Assembly: GCA_001683735.1 (NCBI GenBank)
Contig: LUGG01000004.1
Location: 744,001 to 808,000 of the forward strand
Direction: 5' to 3'
Origin: Grifola frondosa
Taxonomy: Eukaryota > Basidiomycota > Agaricomycetes > Polyporales > Grifolaceae
Length of the DNA stretch: 64,000 nt
Part shown: positions 34,120 through 45,125 of the stretch, in pieces
Layout: each line of letters begins with the position of its first letter
Numbering within the stretch: position 1 is the first letter of the stretch
Made by a program: the position numbers and the translations under genes
Notes under the pieces: generated by a model
What the model was told of the DNA's origin: nothing
What the model saw: the letters and a program-made list of their open reading frames with translations, nothing else
Database searches by the model: none

Positions 34120-35429
34120 TCAGAGCTTGGAAGGTGTCCACTCGGTGGGCTCAAACCCACTTGTGAGGTCAATACCTAGCTTTTCTTCTAATTTCTTCAA
34201 AGCTCCCGACGAACCTCCTATCGGAACATCTGCACGGGCTAAATTAGGGAACAACAGAGCTTCTAAATTTCACTTACGGATAGTGTCCATCCCGAGCGCC
34301 TGAGCTGCTTTCAAGTTCCTGCGCGGAAATCAGTCCTGGATAGCAGGAACTGTCCAATAGAACTTTCCAACTTACATCCCAAGATCGTCTAAGAAAACGG
34401 CCTCGGTAGGCTGGATACCATTCCTGCTGCAGGCAAGCAAGTAGATTCCGGATTCGGGTTTTCTGCGTCTATGGAGTTATTTCCGGACTTCTTGGGGATC
34501 CAAGTAGGAATGTACCTCATGCCTAACGTACTGGAATCGCAGAAATCGTCAAACATCGCACGCAGACGCAGCGGCGTTGCTCCGTCTGTCCAGCCCAGAA
34601 AGGCAAGCTCTGATTCGATGCTGAAGCCGGGAAACTGCTCCGGCGAAGGAGCGGTCTCGCCGACGATGTCGGCGTCAGACTTGGAGAAGTTGTTGGTGAG
34701 GGCGATAATGCGCCATCTGCCAGCCGCTGCAGGAAAAGGAGCTGTGAGCTCGCGCGTGTGGCGCGGTGAAAACTTCATAGTTCGGACGCGCCTCTGATAC
34801 GCCGGATGGCTTCCACGACACACTCGTCATAAACGCCGCTTTCGCGCATCATGCGTCCGAAGAGCTGGGAAAGGGTCTCAGTGGGGGCGCTGGCAGTGAA
34901 CGGAATGTGAGGACCTCTCGTCCATCTATGTTGAGTCTATCCGGTAGCTGTGGGCATTCTGCGCGAACAGCGTCAGTACCTGGTCCGCATTTGCCATGTC
35001 TGTAAAGCTCTCAGCGGACACGCACCTATGCCCCTGCGCTTGCAGTACTGTGCGTACGCCACGTTGTTGAACTTTGCATCAGATAGCTCACGCCCAAACT
35101 GCGCGTAGAACGGGAAGAGGGATATCTCCCCGCGCTCGAACTTCTGCCATGCCCCATGCGACCCCCGTGCTGTTCTGATCGCTCGATGAGGCGGAGCGTC
35201 GCGGTCGTCAAGCGCAATCGCAATACCCGTGTACTCACATGGAACAGTTGATGTAGTTGTTCGGGATACCATGCTCTCGTTCGTACTTCGCGATGGCAAT
35301 GAGCGGGCTGCGACACACAACCCCGCCGATCTAGGAGAAGCGGCGGCGCGTCGTGTCAATTCCTCCTCGACACATCGGGAAAATACCGCCCACATCAAAT
35401 ATCACGGCTTTCAGTCGCGGGCAAGTCAT
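34120..35429 (-). CDS. HAD-superfamily hydrolase (epoxide-hydrolase N-terminal / phosphatase type)
   Basis: Start MTCPRLKAVIFDVGG (35429). The motif I Asp is followed by the GG seen in the soluble-epoxide-hydrolase N-terminal and haloacid-dehalogenase-like phosphatases; the usual second Asp is replaced. Next comes VCRSPLIAIAKYEREHGIPN after an intron, then GAWQKFERGEISLFPFYAQF, FGRELSDAKFN, a motif II region RWRIIALTNNFSK, and near the C-terminus EAVFLDDLGM plus NLKAAQALGM (motif IV with the DD pair). The end reads KLGIDLTSGFEPTEWTPSKL. The motif III Lys is probably in the KPESGIYLLACSRNGI segment. Substrate unknown; related fungal proteins are annotated as acyl-CoA dehydrogenase-like or HAD phosphatases. 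Convergent with QCR10. Confidence 0.8.
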
Positions 35430-35734
35430 GATAGAGACAATACTGCGCAACCATGGAGAATGCAGATGGTCGACTTGTAGTGCGCGCCCCGGCTCGGGTG
35501 TGGCGGCGGCGAGCGGGGCGCGATCACGTGAAAACACGTACTTAATCTATGTTCGGATCTCCTGCAACATCGGAGCGCTGGTCATAATTGTACACTTTCG
35601 TCAAGACATTTCTCGAGGCGACGACGATCGCGAGCTATATGTACAAGCTAGGGCATTTCCTATCTCTTGTTTCTCGTCTCTGCGCGTATGAAAAGCCAGA
35701 ACGACTATTTGCTCGCGGATCCTTTCGGGAGCGT

Positions 35735-36159
35735 CTACACAGCGCCGATGCACAGCATTAATGACCCAGTGCTAATGAGTGCTTGGACGCTGCGGCGCAT
35801 CACAGCTCCGACGCCACAGGCCTCTTCGAGAGTTCCTTGCAACTCAGGATGTTCGTAGCACAGAGACCAATGCGCACTCATGAACTCACCAGGTTGTCTT
35901 GATTGACCCAGAATTCGGACCGTCTCACCATTCCTGTCGTTGCAGTCGTTAGAGGACATTCGTGGTGTGATGCCACAGTTACTAAGTGCTTACTTCTACA
36001 CAGCAACAATGAGCATTAAATAATGATGTTACCGATCTCGACATAGCTGTGTCCAATTTCTTGGGAAATTTTCAGCGCCTTCGGAGCTACTGAGAACAGC
36101 TTGGAACCCCCCTGTTCGCTAATAAGAGCGCCGAGTGCCAACTGCGCGATGTCAACCAT
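35735..36159 (-). CDS. Doubtful small spliced ORF
   Basis: Not recognised. The ATG at 36159 gives MVDIAQLALGALISEQGG, then KLFSVAPKALKISQEIGHSY. Two GT..AG introns would join SPRMSSNDCNDRN and TLEEACGVGAVMRRSVQALI, ending CIGAV at 35735. The composition is protein-like, but the start lies only 19 bp from the start of the divergent penta-EF-hand gene, which makes independent expression doubtful. It could be part of that gene's 5' region read on the wrong strand. Confidence 0.22.
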
Positions 36160-36177
36160 CACTTGCTCTCTTCCACC

Positions 36178-37273
36178 ATGTCCATGCACCACAGTCATAG
36201 CCAACGCAGTTCACACCAGTACCGAGTGAGCCCCGTTCCCCCGCCTAGACCAATCAGCCAAGGCGTATCGTACGGCGGCCCTCAAGCTGGCTATGGCAGC
36301 TACGGGGCTCAGCGCCCGCCGCCCGGTCCCCCGCCGGGCACAGATCCACAATTATGGCAGTGGTTTTCTGCAGTCGATACGGATCATTCGGGGGCGATCA
36401 GTGTCAATGAGCTGCAGGCTGCCTTAGTGAATGGTGAGTGTCAGTCACTGCAGATCATGAAGCGATCTCTGACGAGTGGATGAATCTTCAGGGAACTGGA
36501 CGAGTGAGTAGTCATCGGAGATCTACCGCCAACCTGCATACGCGCTCGATGTCTGATCCTTGCGCCGTTGAACAGGATTTGATTTGGACACAGTCAAAAT
36601 GCTGATGTCGATATTCGTGAGTTTGGTGTTTTTGTTACCAGCATTGAGTCATGGATGCGAATGACTATTAGGATACCGATCGCAGTGGATCCATTGGATT
36701 TGCTGGTGGGTCCAATGGCATATGTTCGCGACGATCTTTTCTGATTGCCATGTGCTGTAGAGTTTACTGGGCTATGGAAATACATATCAGACTGGCAGAA
36801 CGTGTTCAAGCACTTCGACCGAGATAGATCAGGGTCCATCGACGGCTATGAGCTTGCCGAAGCTCTGCGTAGCTTCGGGTACAATTTGTCTCCCAGTCTC
36901 TTGACTTTGGTAGAGCAGAAATATGGTGAATATGTTTCAAAGACGTCGTTTCGCCACGCGACTGATTTTATCTGGCCTCGCAGCCTCCGGCCCTTCTGAC
37001 AGGTTCGGACCTCCACCCGGCATAACTTTTGACCGCTTCGTGCGCGCATGCGTGGTGGTCAAAACCTTAACGGAAGCATTCCAGAGGTATGCATATTTAC
37101 CATTTAGATAAAAAAGGCCGGCGACTGATTTGTCGGGGTTTAGAGCCGATACAGACCGAGACGGATGGGTCCAATTAAATTATGAAGAATTTATGAAGGT
37201 ATATAGTGCATTTGACACGTTGTCTGCTTACCATCATTGATGACTGGCACAGATTATTCTCAGCGCACCATAG
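36178..37273 (+). CDS. PEF1: Penta-EF-hand calcium-binding protein (PEF1/ALG-2/sorcin type)
   Basis: The N-terminal Gly/Pro/Tyr/Gln-rich extension (PVPPPRPISQGVSYGGPQ, then GAQRPPPGPPPG) is typical of PEF proteins. It leads into five EF-hands over small exons: LWQWFSAVDTDHSGAISVNE (canonical loop), FDLDTVKMLMSIF with DTDRSGSIGF, then WQNVFKHFDRDRSGSIDGYE, a degenerate fourth hand (GPPPGITFDRFVRACVVVK) and ADTDRDGWVQLNYEEFM, ending IILSAP. The Asp-x-Asp-x-Ser/Asp-Gly calcium ligands are intact in hands 1, 2, 3 and probably 5. In yeast the homologue is Pef1. Family members dimerise through EF5 and bind membranes or Alix-like partners in the presence of calcium. Confidence 0.88.
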
Positions 37274-37658
37274 CCCATTGCCTTGTGTTACTGCATTGCA
37301 CATGTGGTTCCTCTAATGTTGCTTACGCCTGATACCTGATTTGACCCGCCCGCCATGCCCCTTTGTCCATTTCTGTCTCTGCTTTGCCTGTAATACGATT
37401 GAACGTAGTTTGTAGTTTGGACGTCTGTGAAGTTAGTACTGTAGTGTAGGATACTCGTGTCCTGTAACCATGCAACGATACAGATGCTGCCGTGCGTCGA
37501 CATTGTTTTACCCGTTGCGCTTTAATTCACGTGTTAGTGCGTTCCTGCCAGTGGACGTAGTGTGAGATGGCCCGGTTTGAATCTACAACCGACCCTATTT
37601 AACCGCTCGAGGCGGCCTTCGCTCCTGTTGCACACCAGTCTCCAGCGTCCTCACTGCC

Positions 37659-40606
37659 ATGTCCGAGCCCCAATATAACATTCCCTCCCTTTCCCAGCCA
37701 ATGCGGACTACAGCAAGCAGTGCGTGGCCGTTCCAGGCACCAAGCGACCCGGACAAACAGGTATGCATCATGTGCCTGCTCTCGGATCCTGAAATAACAG
37801 CTCGCTTCCAGCTCACTACCGTAGTTGTGCGTGCCTTTCATACATATGCTATTTTCTTACCGGCTGCTGAGCGTATGGGATGTTTGTGATCAGCGGCTTC
37901 CCCGTTCGTGACCATCGAGACTCCCGGCTCGTTCACGAATCTCGTCGATGTCTTCGAAGAGGGGCTTCGGCGCGGCAAGGATGGCCCTTTCCTCGGACAC
38001 CGTCCCATCATCTCCACCTCGCCGCTGGAGTATGCCGACTACCACGTCTGGCAGTCGTGGAAGGCAGTGGACGTACGCAGGCGCGCTCTCGGCAGTGCGT
38101 TGCATCACCTGTTCAGGACTGGTGTGCTAGGGGGCGGGGAATTGGACACGGTCGGAATTTGGAGCAAGAACAGTCCCAGTATGTTTTTCTTTTCGCGTTC
38201 TGCCAATGATGTGTGACATACTTTCTTTATAGCATGGCAGATTGTCGACCTGGCGTTGCAAGCGTACGGGAAGGTCGGTGTCAGTCTCTACGATACACTC
38301 GGGAAAGACGCAGTTGGTAAGTAGTCTATCCGCTGGCGAATCTTCGATAGCATTTAATCTTCTGTGTAGAATTCATGTAGGTATCTTATTGACGTCATAA
38401 AGGTCTGTTTTAGCTCATAGTAGCCGCGCAGTGTCAACCATGCAGAACTCACTATAGTATTTGCGACTCAACAACACCTTCCCTCCATTCTCAAACTCGG
38501 TCCCAAATTGCCGGGATTGAAGATGCTTGTCTCTATGGACCCTTTGTCTCAGGAGAGCAAGGATATTCTATCGTCCTGGGGCGAAGAAAGAAACATAAAA
38601 GTCCATGACATCCTGGAATGTGAGCATATATGCGTGGGTTCCTGCTCACAATCCTCATAAGATTTGCAGTGGAGGAATTAGGCCGTGCCCACCTGATAAA
38701 TCCTCTACCGGCCACGCCAGAAACGTTGGCTACAATCTGTTATACTTCTGTGAGTTCTAGCAAATCTGGGCTTCTGAGACACCGTTTCTGATTCATGTCT
38801 AGGGCACAACCGGTAACCCCAAAGGTAATTAAATCGCCATTCAACATTAGAATATTCCTGACTTCATGCAAGGTGTTCTTTTGACACACGGGAATTTGGC
38901 GAGCACAACGTATGCGTACCTACATATGTTCGATCTCAACAGCGAGACCTGCATGATGTCATTCCTGCCTCTGGCGCACATCTACCAGGTTCGATCATTC
39001 TTTTCAGTGCAAGGTACACGTCTGAGACATTGATCCAGCGCATCATGGAATTCTGTGTGATCGCTCTGGGCGGACGTGTCGGATATACGACCGGCGACCC
39101 GACCTTGTTATTGGAGGATCTGCGCGTTATGAGACCAACCTTCATGCCTTCGGTGCCGCGGGTGTTGAATAGATTGTATCAGTCAGCCATCGTTGCTGGG
39201 TCGGTGCCTGGCCTGAAGGGTGCTCTATTCAAGCGAGCGGTGCAGACGAAGCTGGAGACATTGCGCACAACTGGTCAAGCGACACATGCTCTGTGGGACC
39301 GTCTTGTGTTCAAGAAGGTTTGTGTTTTTAGATCGCATTATCCCGGATTTTCGCTCACTGTATGCGAACCCAGCTCCATGACGTGCTGGGAGGTCGGATG
39401 AAAATGATTACGTGCGGGTCGGCACCTATCAGTGCGACTGTCATGGATTTCCTAAGGATCGCTTTGGGCTGCGAAGTGATCGAAGGTGCGCATTATCTCG
39501 TTCGTGGGCGTGCATATACTGACAGAAGTTGTCTTTTTTAGGGTGAGTTCTAACAAATCATGCGTTCACATACGCTGATCGTCCATTAGTTACGGCATGA
39601 CCGAGAACTGCGGAAGCTGTGTGCGCGTTTGGCCGAACGACCCCTCGTCCAGTGGCACTGTTGGAACTCCTATCTGCAACGTCGAGCTCAAGCTTGTGGA
39701 CTGCCTGCAATGGGATACACTGCGGAGGATAAGCCTTATCCTCGTGGAGAGATCCACATGCGCGGTAGCCAGGTGTTCAAGGGCTATTACAAAGGTTAGC
39801 GGATCTCTCGACACTTCAAAGTGGCATGTGGTGACACAAGGACGTAAATAGACGAGCAGAAGACCCGTGAGGCACTCGACGACGAGGGCTGGCTTCATAC
39901 TGGTGATGTCGGTCTGCTCGACGACTCTCTTCGCTTAAAGATCATTGACCGTGTCAAGGTCGGTTTCTGTACCTTATCATTCCGATGGTGTTAACTTACC
40001 CATGTTGTTGCAGAACATCATGAAGCTCTCGCAAGGCGAATACGTTGCCCTCGAGCATGTGGAAAACATTTACAGCGCATGCCCCCTCGTCTCGCAGCTA
40101 TTCGTCTACGGCGATTCCCTTCAGTCATATCTACTAGCTGTCGTCATCCCTGATATACCACATTTCGCCCCGCTCGCTTCAAGAGTTCTTGGAAAGTCCA
40201 TTAACGACACAGATACTGTCGCTCTTGAGCGGGCGGTGAAAGATCCTGAGGTGTATTCCGCGGTCATGGCCGAATTAGGAAAGCAGGCGAAGAAGAATAA
40301 GCTGAAAGGGTATGTTGATCCTGCTGGTGACCAATGCAATCGAGGGCTACCACCTATAATTCAGCTTCGAGATGATCAAGCGCATCCACCTGACGCTCGA
40401 GCCGTTCACCACTGAAAACGGTTGTCTGACACCCACGATGAAGATTCGCCGGTTCGTTTCATGTTTTTTTTTCCCCTCGATCTGCTCCGTCAGGCTCACT
40501 CTTGTCTGATTCAATAGAAAGGAGACTTATGGGAAGTTCAAGCCGGAGCTCGACGCGCTGTACGCGCTACCAGAACCTACGTCCTCGAAACTCTAGTTTA
40601 TTGTAT
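37659..40606 (+). CDS. Long-chain acyl-CoA synthetase with PTS1 (peroxisomal)
   Basis: AMP-forming fatty acid CoA ligase. Start [16 protein letters not shown]. Family segments in order are [69 protein letters not shown], the AMP-binding signature [126 protein letters not shown] and [16 protein letters not shown]. The protein ends TSSKL, a canonical peroxisomal targeting signal type 1, so it likely feeds peroxisomal beta-oxidation, like the yeast Faa2 type. One base is missing near 39701, where the family has VDVPAMGY. Introns are about 50-60 nt and numerous. Confidence 0.92.
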
Positions 40607-40834
40607 CACTATATACCACTTTTTCTTATTTTCTAGCCTTCACCTAATAGAACCTCTGTATATACTGAGATTGTGTCAACTCTAGACGACGAACAATACG
40701 CGTCCCCGACTGATTCCTGTATCAAACGACATAATAGAGAATATGTCAGTAGAGTCGAACGATGTGCCTAATCCGAGTGTCTACGATTTGAAAGCAACGA
40801 TGCGAACGAACTCTTTCTAACGTTTGCTTTACCT

Positions 40835-42904
40835 CTAGTGCGGAGTCATTTTTCTTCCTTCATCGATGCGGCGGGACAGCGTCGTTCCAAGGAAGCAGAT
40901 CATGGTCATGACCAGGACCCACATGTAGCGCAACAGGATGAAGTCGAATCCGTTCGAGAACGCGAACAGGGAACTCGCGAAGGCCGGGCTGAAGGAACGC
41001 GCGAAACACTGAAAGCCAAGTCAGCACACGATACCTGAAGATGCCGCCTTCGCTTACCATCGCGAACTGGGCAATCCCATTAGTGGTGCCGAGAGATGAA
41101 GGGTCGGGAGCACTGTCCTTCACCAGAATCATGCTGACACTACGGATGCATTACATCAGACAGCTGCCACGGAGCCTTTAGCACCCTGAGAATACACTCA
41201 CGAGAATGCTAAACATGCGATGCGCGTCACGGTGAGAAGACACGCAATGCCGAGCCATACCATAGCTTGCGTCGCAGGGCGCAGCGCACCAGTCGCCTCG
41301 TCTACGCCAGTACGTGCGATGAGGTTCAGTCCCGGTAGGAGGACAAAACAGTACGGCCACAGTGACATGCAGAAGTTGTACATCTTGGCATGGTCGAACC
41401 TGCGTAGCAAGTAAGGCATGCAGAAGAGCTGAAGGCAGGCAGCTATGGCACCCGACGTGGCAAGAGAATAGCCGATTTGAGATGCCTGTAGTGTCGTTGT
41501 AGAAAGGCGGTGATGAGCGTGAATAAATGCAAAAGATTGCGACATACGGTGAATGCTAGACCACCGTTTTCGATTGGTGAATAACAGAAGAGCACTGTAT
41601 CGTTGGCGGTCAGCTACGGCGCCGCCATGATGTAAGGAAACATCTACCAAATGTAACGTCAAAACCTGTAGTGCTGTTGGAGGATCGTCGTTATGATCAC
41701 GAATGAAGCAGTCATGGCAACTCACATGAATGATAGTGCCCCTCCGCTAAGACACAGGGCTCGAACAACAGGTATTGAAAACAGATATTTGATACTCGCA
41801 GGCTGAGCTGGCTTCTCGAAAGCCCCACCGACATGATCTGACATTTGTATATGCTCCTGGCTCTGCCGTCGCTTGCTTGGCAGTGTCTAGAGTGAAACTT
41901 GTTGGCTCTAAATAGGTTGAGTCAAGGCAGAACGCACCTCTTCTAGAAAAAAGTAGCCACACATACAACCTGCAAAGGCTACGATAGCTGCTGCGAAGCA
42001 TGGTAGGAAATATGGATATATCCTGAGGAAGTCAAAATTGAGCCATTGAGGATATTTGGTCGCTGGATTGGAGAAAGTTCCTCCTAGCAGGGGTCTACGG
42101 AACAATGAGAATCTTGCATCATCGTTATCGACATGGACCTTACCCAACAATGGCACCCAATGGCCAGCATAGGCCGTAAATAGGAAATGCGATCGCTTGG
42201 TTAGTGGAATCAGTGAGCTCGCCGAGGACCGAGTGAATCACAGCAATGTTGCCCGAGAACAAGCCGGCTAAATGTACCATATTGTAAGGAACACTTGCGG
42301 AGCGCTGCTATTGAGACACACCTAGACAACGAGCTAATAGAACTCCCGTCAACGTTGTTGATACACCAAGCAGAACCGTAGAAATCGCGATGCCGAAAAT
42401 ACCCGCGAGGACCACCGGTCGACGGCCGATATTATCTGAACAAGAATAAGCCAATCTCCTGGCACATCCGTAGGAGTTCGCACCAGACAACTTCGCCCAT
42501 TGATATATAGAGAACACTTGAGAGACAGCGAAGCTACTTTCCTAATAAAATTAAAATTAAAATCCGATGTAGGGGCGTTGGATTGCGAGAATCGACGGCA
42601 CAGTGCTCACCACCAAACCGCTGTAAAAGCCTATTTTGGAGCGATCCTCGGTCAAATGAAGATGATCCATCATCTCATTTACATAGGGGAATATCTGGGT
42701 GAAGGCAATGGGGTCAACGAGTCTTATGGCGCAGAGGGCTGCAAGTTGAGCTTTAGGGAGAGGTGTAGCTCTGTCATCCGAATCCCTGGCAATCTTCTGG
42801 TTTTCGAGTACACTGTCGCCGAGAGTATCATAGTCATTGAAGAGACGTCGCGCCTCCTCAGCTTGGGTTGTGTCACCGGAAGTACATAGATGATCGCCCG
42901 CCAT
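40835..42904 (-). CDS. Major facilitator superfamily transporter (DHA1-like)
   Basis: Multi-spanning transporter of the drug:H+ antiporter-like MFS group. The start MAGDHLCTSGDTTQ (42904) gives a hydrophilic N-terminus of about 60 residues. TM1 follows at AALCAIRLVDPIAFTQIF. MFS motif A appears as WAKLSD / NIGRRPVVLAGI across an intron, then TVLLGVSTTLTGVLLARCLG, LFSGNIAVIHSVLGELTD, AFPIYGLCWPLGAIVG, and YFLPCFAAAIVAFAGCMCGY before a central cytosolic loop (SKRRQSQEHIQMSDHVG). The second half has SLATSGAIAACLQLFCMPYL, CFVLLPGLNLIA, MVWLGIACLLTVTRIACLAF, FILLRYMWVLVMTMICFLGT and ends GRKMTPH. An upstream in-frame Met at 43018 is less likely. Substrate unknown. Convergent with the acyl-CoA synthetase. 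Confidence 0.84.
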
Positions 42905-43502
42905 AGCAGCTCGTCCTGGGGAATAGGCAGAGCAAAGAGGGGGGCTATGGAAAGCGGGGTGCCGGAGGTTTATAAATGCTACCAGCTTCCAGATAGGAAG
43001 CCGTGGAATGTGATCCACAGGATAGATCTTTTACGTCGCCGATGAAGAAAACTCAGCCGGCCAATCCTTCTGCTGACTGCACCTGGGAATTGAAACCGCC
43101 TAAGTCACGCTGGTCATTCTGCCCAGCGATAATTTGCCGCTAGCTAGCGCTGTAGTAGCGTAATATCTGCTGGTAGTATGAGTATATCGCATGTTTAATA
43201 TTGACTTTCACTCTCTTCCCCCCGATTTCGTTGAACGGGATTATGGATTACATACCGCATTGAAGCAGCAGGAATAGCACAAGGGTCACCCGGTGCTGAG
43301 CTGCTAATGGTCATGGATGAGCGCTGAGCCTGAGATGGACGCTCGGAGACTAAGACCGATACAAATAGATGTAAATAAGCTGGACGGCGTCAGCCACTTG
43401 ATTGGTCCTCTTGACCTTGAACCATCTCCATCGGACTTGCATAAAAGATACCATCCTGTATAACCAGCCGTTTCCAACATTTTAACGATGACTTAAATAC
43501 TC
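42905..43502. other. Divergent promoter region, no gene seen
   Basis: About 600 bp between the MFS transporter and the orphan gene. It holds an AT-rich segment near 43140-43210 and no recognised motif or ORF with support. Confidence 0.5.
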
Positions 43503-44397
43503 ATGACAACCTCATCCTCGTCGCTCCTCGCCCAGTGCGAATAGCTTCGTCACCCGTTCATTACCCTCCGTTTCACAGCCCTATCCTCCATCGTCCTCAA
43601 GCGCGTGCACCTAGCTCCCGTCTTGTCGCGGTTCAAACAGATTCTTTCGATCGCCTCAAGATCAGCGATGACCCCGTAGAGCAGGATTACAAAGGCTCGG
43701 AGCGTTCGGAGAAAGAATCAGCATCTCCTCGTGCATCTCCTCGGTACGTCGACCTTCTCGTGATAATCTCACTGTAAGATATGATAAGATGGCACCTGCT
43801 GTTGATGCATCATGGTGAGAGGCGATATTCAGATTACTGACTTTCTTTTTTTATATAAAAGATCTCAGCTGCCTTCGGAGGCCTTAGAAGAGTTCCTCTC
43901 TATCTTGCATCCTTCAGCATTCCTTTCCGCCTAACTCCCCAGTTGTCCAAACGAGCAACGGTAACTCGCATGCCTTCTTCACTTATAGACGCCAAACGCC
44001 ATGCAGCATAAGTCCTTCCTCCCCACTGAGGGACTCGGATTGACTCTTGTTGATCGTGCTGATGCTGTACCGAAGGAGAATGACCCAGCTCTTTATCCCT
44101 TCAAGTTGCTTGGCTCAAACTCGGTAAGTTTCTACAACTATCTTGTAGTCGTCGAGCTACTAACTGTGTTACTCCTTTTGTGTCTATGTTGGCCGCATTC
44201 AACAGCATCACCAGTGTCTCGCTTGCAGACGCGAAACCCCTTCGAACGCCACCCGTCCTATGAGACAACCTGGGCTGGTCTGCTTCGCCCACCGTCTGTT
44301 TCCGCATCTCCGTCCCTTCGGCAGCAGCGCTGTCGCCTGCGGCGACCCACTACCCCTTCCCACTCCGGATGAGATGGAGCTAGACATTGTGTCGTAG
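43503..44397 (+). CDS. Orphan acidic/Ser-rich small protein, spliced (apparent frameshifts)
   Basis: Not recognised. The ATG at 43503 opens MTTSSSSLLA. One extra C near 43533 would continue into VRIASSPVHYPPFHSPI and FDRLKISDDPVEQDYKGSE. Introns at about 43743-43861 and 43972-43989 lead to SQLPSEALEEFLSILHPSAF and KSFLPTEGLGLTLVDRADAV, then NDPALYPFKLLGSNS. A last intron (about 44123-44205) gives a Cys/His/Arg-containing C-terminus ending TPDEMELDIVS at 44397. Segments such as LPTEGLGLTLVDRADAVPKE read as real protein, and the splice sites are consistent. No domain is recognised. Confidence 0.5.
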
Positions 44398-45125
44398 ATA
44401 TCTTTCACAGGTGACGTGTGGGCATCCCTACCACACGTCACAATGACCAGGTCCTATCTATCCCCAATCGTGAGCACATTTTTTCAGCGTTTGTATACGT
44501 TTCCTCACTTTACACAGTATCACATATTCTATTATCCCACACCACTCTGCGGGCGTCGTTATATCCATGCATCGCCGACCTCGCTTTTGTATCTGTTGTC
44601 TTATTCGCAACTTTTTATCCTTTTATCTTATGTATTCGCGATCCGAAGGATGCTTTCCTGTTCTTCTAATATCTTTGTGTGGTCGGTATTCTGTTGGACC
44701 GGCGGTAGTAATGTTTTTGTTATCCTTTTGCAGTGCTGTTTGTACACGATCCAAGAAATTGTATATCACAAAAAATAATTTCATTTCTATTAGCACCAAT
44801 GGACTGTTCGTGGTCACCTTGAAGTTTCAAAGCTTCGACATCCAAAGAGAATAAATTGTCCACACTTGCGCGGACGAACAAATCACATCATATAGCGTGC
44901 ACCAACGTACAAACTCGAAACTTGAAGCCTACATCCGGTATTGTACATGCACAGACCTGACAGCAAACTGAGGATCATGAGATGGTCGCAGGAAAGAATA
45001 GGAGAATCATAGGTCATGGAAAGATATCGAAAAAGAAATCGCACCTAGACGGAATGTTACTATGTGGCAGCTCCAAACCCTCCCGAAAACCGGCTTCAGG
45101 GGTGAAGCGGACGTCGACTGCTCCT
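44398..45125. other. Intergenic (convergent), no supported gene
   Basis: AT-rich sequence between the orphan plus gene and the 3' end of Argonaute. The open frames across 44.4-44.85 kb have no domain and AT-rich codon use unlike neighbouring genes. Confidence 0.55.
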
